Below, in pieces: positions 13,928 to 18,652 of a stretch of 18,652 nucleotides of DNA. The stretch spans positions 1-18,652 of the forward strand of contig UQQI01000030.1 in NCBI GenBank assembly GCA_900543055.1, in the 5' to 3' direction. The notes beneath the pieces are model-generated. The model ran no database searches. It saw only the letters and a program-made list of their open reading frames with translations, and was not told the DNA's origin. Positions within the stretch are counted from its first letter, which is position 1. Each line of letters starts with the position of its first letter. The DNA comes from an uncultured Mollicutes bacterium (GTDB lineage Bacteria > Bacillota_I > Bacilli_A > RF39 > UBA660). The translations under genes and the position numbers were made by a program.

Positions 13928-15255
13928 AATTTTACAATGAATAATAAAGCTCCAACTATTATAAATAAACCAATTATTTCTATATAACTATTAGTATCAG
14001 TATTGGGTACTTTAACTATCTTTGTACTAGATCTGCTATTATCTACATTTGAAATATTATTAGCAGTACTTCTCTTAGTATTATTAGAAATACTATTATT
14101 AGATGTATTTGTATTTTGAGTATCCTTCAAACCATTAGATGAAGTATTACTATCTTTATTACTAGTATTTGTGTTATTTATATTAAAAGTATTATTAGAA
14201 CTATTAGTTTCATTATTACTACTATTCATATTATTATTAGTTTCATTTTTATTATTTATATTGCTTAAATTATTATTTGAACTATTATCCTTGTTAGTAT
14301 TGTTTGAGTTATTATTTGAACTATCACTTTTGTTAGTACTATTAGAACTACTATTCGAATTAACATTATTAGTATTGTTTTTCGTATTACTACTATTATT
14401 TTTTGAATTACCAGTAAGAGTATAATTCTTTAACTTACTTATAGAAGTATAGTATCCTGCTTTTCCATGTTGATTAAATTGTACTATTATCTTGTCCCCA
14501 TCAAACGAAACATTTTCTATCTCATTAAAACTCTCGTTATTATAAGTTTTAGGAATATAATAAATTGTCTTCTTATTACCATTTAAATCATATACGTAAA
14601 TTGCATTCTCTTTAGATTTTAAAACACCATCATATTGTTTTTGATACTTTGTCTTTTTACCAGACTCATAAGTACAATAATAAATTACTCCATTCTTTAC
14701 TGTAAGAGACTGTCTAGTCATATTAACAACAATAGAAAACTTACTTTTTTCTTTAAAGTTTACATCCATTATATGAAATATAGTTTTATTACCAGAAGAT
14801 GCTGCAAGAACATATTGATTTGTTTTACTATCATATCCAATTGCATGATACGTTTTATCTAACTTAATCTTTTTCTTTTCTTTAAATGTAGTAGCACTTA
14901 AAACATGAACAATATTCTTATCCATTGTTAATACTTCATTTGTTTTATTATTATAAGTTGCACTATTACTATGACCTAATTTGTAATTAGTACCACCAAG
15001 CTTTGTTTTTTTATAATTATTTTTATTTAAAATAACAATAGCAGTCTTTGTATCAGTACTATTTCTAAATAAAGAAACTATATACTTATCAGTTGTAGTT
15101 CCTCCTTGTACTGAAGAAAAACCACTTGGATTAGTAAGCTTTTTTATACTCTTTAATTTTAATGTAGTCATATCACTCTTACTAAGAGCAAAAACATTAG
15201 TAAAACTGAATATTGCAAGTAAAATACCTAATATACTAAATAATCTTTTCTTCAT
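13906..15255 (-). CDS. Secreted, probably sortase-anchored surface protein
   Basis: 449 residues, family not recognised. It has a signal peptide (1-24, cleavage probably after VFA) and a globular domain (about 28-280) of short repeated strands with Thr/Tyr/Lys. That domain includes HSNSATYNNKTNEVLTMD and YDSKTNQYVLAAS, which looks like part of a beta-propeller-type repeat (SMP-30 or teichoic-acid-binding style; inference). A low-complexity Asn/Ser/Thr stalk (282-411) suitable for crossing the wall follows. The end is VPNTD (416-420), a hydrophobic helix (about 426-441) and a basic tail KLKIFYEK. This C-terminal order matches a cell-wall sorting signal, with VPNTD in place of LPxTG. Alternatively it is just a C-terminal membrane anchor. 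ATG 15255 is chosen because GGGGGA is 8 bases upstream; a TTG lies one codon before. It is monocistronic, with its own extended -10 and a terminator over the stop. Stop TAA. Confidence 0.8.
   Translation of the reverse strand: MKKRLFSILGILLAIFSFTNVFALSKSDMTTLKLKSIKKLTNPSGFSSVQGGTTTDKYIVSLFRNSTDTKTAIVILNKNNYKKTKLGGTNYKLGHSNSATYNNKTNEVLTMDKNIVHVLSATTFKEKKKIKLDKTYHAIGYDSKTNQYVLAASSGNKTIFHIMDVNFKEKSKFSIVVNMTRQSLTVKNGVIYYCTYESGKKTKYQKQYDGVLKSKENAIYVYDLNGNKKTIYYIPKTYNNESFNEIENVSFDGDKIIVQFNQHGKAGYYTSISKLKNYTLTGNSKNNSSNTKNNTNNVNSNSSSNSTNKSDSSNNNSNNTNKDNSSNNNLSNINNKNETNNNMNSSNNETNSSNNTFNINNTNTSNKDSNTSSNGLKDTQNTNTSNNSISNNTKRSTANNISNVDNSRSSTKIVKVPNTDTNSYIEIIGLFIIVGALLFIVKLKIFYEK
14023..14412. repeat. 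Low-complexity Asn/Ser codon tract
   Basis: About 390 bases of irregular AAT/AGT/ACT-type codons (read on the minus strand) encode the Asn/Ser/Thr stalk. Repeats are imperfect, with no fixed unit. The opposite strand is open over part of it (14171-14425), giving an artefactual Leu-rich frame. Confidence 0.75.
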
Positions 15256-15283
15256 CAACCATTCCCCCTAAAAATATGGCTCT

Positions 15284-15292
15284 ATTATAACA
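15284..15292 (-). promoter_or_regulatory. Extended -10 promoter of the surface protein gene
   Basis: On the minus strand TG-T-TATAAT (15292-15284) is a perfect extended -10, about 30 bases before the ATG at 15255. No good -35 is visible 17 bases further upstream, which is usual for extended -10 promoters. The spacing allows a short leader with the GGGGGA site. Confidence 0.7.
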
Positions 15293-15321
15293 TAAGATAT
15301 TTAGTAATACTACACTAACTT

Positions 15322-16152
15322 TTAATTCTCAGATATTAAATTATCAAGAGAAACTATATCATACCCTTTACTTATAACATAATCAATTACAGAAGAAAGT
15401 TCAGAAATATTAGAACTACTTGACTTAATACTAATAATTATAGAATTAGATAGACTAGACTTAACTTCTTTTAACAAATTTTCATCTATTCTTATATATG
15501 GCTTTATAGTATGCATTTTAAGTTTACTACATAAATTAAGTAAATCAGAGTTTTCAACCTCACTATAGCAATACCTTGGACTCCTCTTAGTAACTGACTC
15601 TAAATAAGAAAGAGAAGTTTTAAATAAATTCTCATCATACTCTCCATTATAACTTAATAATTCATAATTAATATTTCCGTTATATTTTAATCTATTTAAA
15701 CTATCGTTTTCCAAATATATTCCATCTAAAAATATTGTACTAGGTATATGTTTAGAATTAAGAATTTTTATAACTTTATCAATATTTTCATCATAGATAA
15801 AAACAAAAGACACATTTTTATTATTGGAGTTTCCCTTTTCTATATACTTATCAAATATATTACTAACAGACAACTCCGGTTTTACTTCTTCCATTACTGT
15901 TAATGTTTCATTATAATTACCGTATTTTTTCATTTTAGAATAAGATTTATTCTTATTAACTCTACGACCAATATGTCCTGGAACAATGACATTTCCAATA
16001 ATATTAGCATCATTTGCACTTTCTTCATACTTTGACATATTACTCTTAATCTCTTGCATAATAGGGTCTTTTTCTTTTAATACTTCCATACAAATATTTG
16101 TATAATACATACTAATTAAAGTAAATATTATTAAAATTAATATCTTTTTCAT
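15322..16152 (-). CDS. ylxY: YlxY-like polysaccharide deacetylase homologue, probably inactive
   Basis: 276 residues with an N-terminal signal anchor (about 3-20) and extracytoplasmic body. Position supports the name: in Bacillus ylxY directly follows rpsO-pnp, as here. Residues 29-95 match what I recall of the YlxY N-terminal region: KDPIMQEIKSN, KYEESANDANI, VPGHIGRRVN, SYSKMKKYGNYNETL, then a VKPELSVSNI linker. Residues 114-276 follow the NodB deacetylase fold, with IPSTIFLDG as the strand-helix of the family's VKATFFLxG and KGYDIVSLDNLI as its KGY-x-x-V-x-L end. The metal and catalytic residues appear lost: the TFDD motif is FIYDEN (118-123), the HSxxH motif is LSYNGEYD (166-173), and RxPxG is SPRYCYSE. 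It is therefore likely a binding or structural protein. A TATAAT at 16172-16167 could be a weak own promoter; otherwise it is expressed by read-through from pnp. Stop TAA. Confidence 0.78.
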   Translation of the reverse strand: MKKILILIIFTLISMYYTNICMEVLKEKDPIMQEIKSNMSKYEESANDANIIGNVIVPGHIGRRVNKNKSYSKMKKYGNYNETLTVMEEVKPELSVSNIFDKYIEKGNSNNKNVSFVFIYDENIDKVIKILNSKHIPSTIFLDGIYLENDSLNRLKYNGNINYELLSYNGEYDENLFKTSLSYLESVTKRSPRYCYSEVENSDLLNLCSKLKMHTIKPYIRIDENLLKEVKSSLSNSIIISIKSSSSNISELSSVIDYVISKGYDIVSLDNLISEN

Positions 16153-16173
16153 ATTTCACCTATCAAATTATAT

Positions 16174-16204
16174 GAAAAAGAAAAGAATCTGATTACTCAG
16201 ACTC
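16174..16204 (-). terminator. Terminator over the pnp stop codon
   Basis: Bases 16185-16192 pair with 16197-16204 (8 pairs, one G-U in RNA) with a 4-base loop that contains the pnp stop codon. Downstream on the minus strand is TTTTCTTTTTC. It is likely a partial terminator between pnp and ylxY. Confidence 0.65.
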
Positions 16205-18406
16205 TTTAGTATTTTCTTCTTTTGTTTCTTTTTCTAATTCTTTATTAATAGACTCTTTTTTTCTTACTACTTTCTTTGGAAGAGCATCTTTTCTTGAAAA
16301 GTTTTGTCTACCACGCTTATCTGCTCCTAGTGCTTTAACAAGGATTTCATCACCAACGGCTACAACATCACTTGGTTTTTCAACTCTCTCATGTGCAAGT
16401 TGTGATACATGAACTAATCCTTCACATCCAGGCCAAATTTCAACAAAACATCCAAAGTCTTCAACTTTTACAACTTTTGCATTATAGATTTTTCCTTCTT
16501 CAACTTCACGAGTAATTTCTTCAATCATCTTACGAGTCTTATCAATAATTTCCTTATCACTATGATAAATAATTACACGACCATCATCTTCTAATTCAAC
16601 TTTTACAGCATTTACATTTGTAACTTCTGTAACATTAGAAGCTTCGCAAATAATCTTAGTAATCATTTCTCCACCCTTACCAATTACATCTTTAATCTTT
16701 AAAGGGTTAATCATAAATGTTTCCATCTTTGGAGCATACTTAGATACTTCTTTGCGAGGTTCAGCAATTTGATTTTTAATTACATCAAGAATTTCAAGTC
16801 TTGCCTTTTTAGCTTGCGCAAGCGCTTCTTTTAATATTTCTTTAGTAATACCTTTTATCTTAATATCCATTTGTAAAGCTGTAATACCATCTTTTGTACC
16901 AGCAACTTTAAAGTCCATATCACCTAAATGATCTTCCATACCTTGGATATCAGTTAAAATTGTATAGTCATCTTCATGAGTAATAAGACCCATAGCAATT
17001 CCAGCAACTGGAGCTTTAATAGGAACACCTGCTGTCATTAGTGACATGCATCCAGCACAAATACTTGCTTGTGAAGAAGAACCATTTGATTCAAGTATTT
17101 CAGAAACAACTCTTATTGTATATGGGAATTCTTCTTCTGATGGAATAACTTGAGCAAGTGCTCTCTCTCCTAATGCACCATGTCCAATTTCACGACGTCC
17201 TGGAGCACCATATCTTCCAGTTTCACCAACAGAAAATTGTGGGAAGTTATAATGTAACATAAATCTTTTTTGATCTTCTAAACCTAATCCATCAATTACT
17301 TGATGCTCATTCAATGCACCTAAAGTTGTGATTGATAATGCTTGTGTCTCTCCTCGAGTAAATAAAGCAGAACCATGAGTTCTTGGTAATAAATCTATAT
17401 CAGTTGAAAGTGGTCTAATCTCATCCATTTGTCTTCCATCAGACCTAATATGTTCTTTAACAACAATACTTCTAAATAATTCATATTCAACCTCAGAAAC
17501 AACCATTTGAACTTTTACAAGTAATTCCTTTAATTCTTGTTCTTTTAATTTATCTTCATTTTCCTTTGTAAATAATTCAATCATTTCTTCTTTAATAGCA
17601 TCAATTGCTGCATACTTTTCAAGTTTTTCTTTTATACGAAGAGCTTTATCCATCTTATCAGTAATTAACTCTCTAATTCTCTTAACTAACTCATCTTCTG
17701 GAGTAAGTGTTTCATATTCCATCTTAGGAGAACCAATTTCTTCAATTATTTTTTCTTGAAATTCAATTAACTCTTTAACCGCAGCATGTCCAAACATTAA
17801 TGCATCTAGCATAACATCTTCTGATACTTGTTTAGCGCCAGCCTCAACCATATTAATTGCGTCTTTTGTACCAGCAACTGTTAAATCTAAATCAGACTTT
17901 TCTAACTCTTCTGGAGTTGGGTTAACAATAAATTCACCATCTACTCTACCAACTTTTACTCCAGCAATTGGTCCATTAAAAGGAATTTTAGAAATTGATA
18001 CTGCAAGTGATGATGCAAGCATAGCAGTTAACTCTGGAGAACAATCTTGATCAACTGATAAAACTGTTGAGATAACTTGAACTTCATTCTTAAATCCTTC
18101 TGGAAATAATGGTCTCATAGGACGATCAATCATACGAGCAGCAAGAGTTGCAGCCTCACTTGGACGGCCTTCTCTTTTTATAAATCCACCAGGAATCTTT
18201 CCTACTGAATATAACTTTTCTTGATAATTTACTGTAAGTGGAAAAAAATCTGATAATAAATTAGCTGTTTTAGAAACAACTGCAGCAGTAAGTACTACTG
18301 TATCATTATATCTTACAAGTACAGCACCATCTGCTTGTTTTGCAAGTTCACCATTTTCTACTACAATTTTCTTACCATGAAAATCTAATTCAAATGTCTT
18401 TTTCAT
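16193..18406 (-). CDS. pnp: Polyribonucleotide nucleotidyltransferase (PNPase)
   Basis: Phosphorolytic 3'-to-5' exoribonuclease of RNA turnover, a trimer that may join the degradosome; cytoplasmic. All domains are present in 737 residues. The first RNase PH domain (about 1-145) has FFPLTVNYQEKLYSVGKIPG and KREGRPSE. A helical linker follows (about 150-310). The second RNase PH domain (about 315-545) has RSDGRQ, HGSALFTRGETQ and GDMDFKVAGT (495-504), whose two Asp are the catalytic acids. The KH domain carries GKGG at 576-579, and an S1 RNA-binding domain spans about 638-706 with VEDFGCFVEIWPGCEGLVH. The final 30 residues are charged and disordered. AGAGGT precedes the ATG. It lies downstream of rpsO as in Bacillus and E. 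coli, across the rpsO terminator, so some transcription probably reads through; no strong promoter is seen in the gap. Stop TAA. Confidence 0.98.
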   Translation of the reverse strand: MKKTFELDFHGKKIVVENGELAKQADGAVLVRYNDTVVLTAAVVSKTANLLSDFFPLTVNYQEKLYSVGKIPGGFIKREGRPSEAATLAARMIDRPMRPLFPEGFKNEVQVISTVLSVDQDCSPELTAMLASSLAVSISKIPFNGPIAGVKVGRVDGEFIVNPTPEELEKSDLDLTVAGTKDAINMVEAGAKQVSEDVMLDALMFGHAAVKELIEFQEKIIEEIGSPKMEYETLTPEDELVKRIRELITDKMDKALRIKEKLEKYAAIDAIKEEMIELFTKENEDKLKEQELKELLVKVQMVVSEVEYELFRSIVVKEHIRSDGRQMDEIRPLSTDIDLLPRTHGSALFTRGETQALSITTLGALNEHQVIDGLGLEDQKRFMLHYNFPQFSVGETGRYGAPGRREIGHGALGERALAQVIPSEEEFPYTIRVVSEILESNGSSSQASICAGCMSLMTAGVPIKAPVAGIAMGLITHEDDYTILTDIQGMEDHLGDMDFKVAGTKDGITALQMDIKIKGITKEILKEALAQAKKARLEILDVIKNQIAEPRKEVSKYAPKMETFMINPLKIKDVIGKGGEMITKIICEASNVTEVTNVNAVKVELEDDGRVIIYHSDKEIIDKTRKMIEEITREVEEGKIYNAKVVKVEDFGCFVEIWPGCEGLVHVSQLAHERVEKPSDVVAVGDEILVKALGADKRGRQNFSRKDALPKKVVRKKESINKELEKETKEENTKESE

Positions 18407-18426
18407 AAATACCTCTTTTCTATATC

Positions 18427-18456
18427 AAAAAAAATAGACACTAAAAAATGTGTCTA
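18427..18456 (-). terminator. rpsO terminator
   Basis: TAGACAC (18435-18441) pairs with GTGTCTA (18450-18456), a 7-bp perfect stem with an 8-base loop, followed on the minus strand by eight T. The stem's first three bases are the TAG stop codon of rpsO. In E. coli a comparable terminator separates rpsO from pnp. Confidence 0.85.
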
Positions 18457-18652
18457 CTTTCTTAAACCTAACTTTTTAATTACTTCACGATAAGATTGAA
18501 TATCTTTCTTAGCTAAGTATTGTAACATATTTCTACGTTGACCAACTTTCTTTAAAAGACCTCTACGTGAATGATAATCATGAGTGTGAACCTTTAAATG
18601 TTCAGTTAATTCTTCGATTTCTTTTGAAAGAATTGCGATTTGAACTTCTGCT
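18454..18652 (-). CDS. rpsO: Ribosomal protein S15 (bS15/uS15), 3' part
   Basis: Primary 16S rRNA-binding protein of the 30S platform. Only the last 65 codons plus one base are in the window; about 24 N-terminal residues lie beyond the right edge. The visible protein contains EVQIAILSKEIEELTEHLK, the strongly conserved HTHDYHSRRGLLKKVGQRR (HDYHSRRGL), NMLQYLAKKD and the ending YREVIKKLGLRK, all standard for S15. No frameshift is seen. The stop TAG is inside the terminator stem. Partial at the window edge, not a truncated gene. Confidence 0.95.
   Translation of the reverse strand, partial: AEVQIAILSKEIEELTEHLKVHTHDYHSRRGLLKKVGQRRNMLQYLAKKDIQSYREVIKKLGLRK

Noticed and set aside
14023..14412. 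A CRISPR array or regular tandem repeat
   Set aside because: Repeats are irregular, single-codon in scale and in frame with a protein stalk; no constant repeat and spacer lengths.
14171..14425. Leu-rich plus-strand frame resembling a membrane protein
   Set aside because: It is the complement of the Asn/Ser codon tract of the surface protein; the apparent hydrophobicity is an artefact.
14635..14862. Plus-strand 75-codon frame within the surface protein gene
   Set aside because: Antisense shadow with no supporting signals.
16167..16172. A firm promoter for the YlxY-like gene
   Set aside because: Only the TATAAT is convincing; no -35 and no extended element, so it is mentioned under the gene rather than listed.

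Overview
The window comes from a very AT-rich, low-GC Gram-positive bacterium. The best guess is an uncultured Bacilli or Tenericutes-like lineage (RF39 type) that keeps a cell wall. The reasons are the Bacillus-like gene order rpsO-pnp-ylxY, an mraZ-rsmH-ftsL-PBP division cluster, clear AGGAGG-type ribosome binding sites, Asn/Lys/Ser-heavy proteins and a sortase-like C-terminus. TGG is the tryptophan codon and all intact genes read through in the standard code. This is judged by eye; no database search was run.

Layout. Every gene lies on the minus strand except one plus-strand transposase remnant, so transcription runs from high to low coordinates. (1) 18652-15322: the 3' end of rpsO (S15) with its terminator, pnp (polynucleotide phosphorylase) with a terminator over its stop codon, and a YlxY-type polysaccharide-deacetylase homologue that appears catalytically dead. 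(2) 15292-11627: two surface-protein genes, each with its own extended -10 promoter and terminator. One is a probable sortase-anchored protein with a VPNTD motif and a long Asn/Ser stalk; the other is a very long protein with a class-III (type IV prepilin-like) leader, Ig-like segments and a cysteine-rich core. (3) 11558-5584: the division (dcw) operon. It starts at a promoter overlapped by three evenly spaced MraZ boxes and reads mraZ, rsmH, ftsL and a PASTA-containing class B PBP. Where mraY and murD would be expected there are instead three single-pass membrane proteins of unknown function, the first with an RsgI-like segment. A terminator closes the unit. (4) 5569-4962: a degenerate IS91-type transposase remnant in opposite orientation. 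(5) 4974-2641: the C-terminal remains of a clostripain (C11) peptidase cut off next to the remnant, then an Asn-rich membrane protein whose outer domain is paralogous to the last protein of the division operon. (6) 2632-50: a three-gene unit with a good sigma-A promoter: a large membrane-anchored protein, guanine deaminase guaD, and a Lys-rich membrane protein. It ends at a cluster of hairpins.

The most notable features are the division operon extended with orphan single-pass envelope proteins and the duplicated outer domain shared by two of the window's membrane proteins. Seven intact proteins have one N-terminal membrane anchor or signal and an otherwise extracytoplasmic body of unknown function, so much of the window is devoted to the cell surface. 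I found no CRISPR array, tRNA or rRNA.
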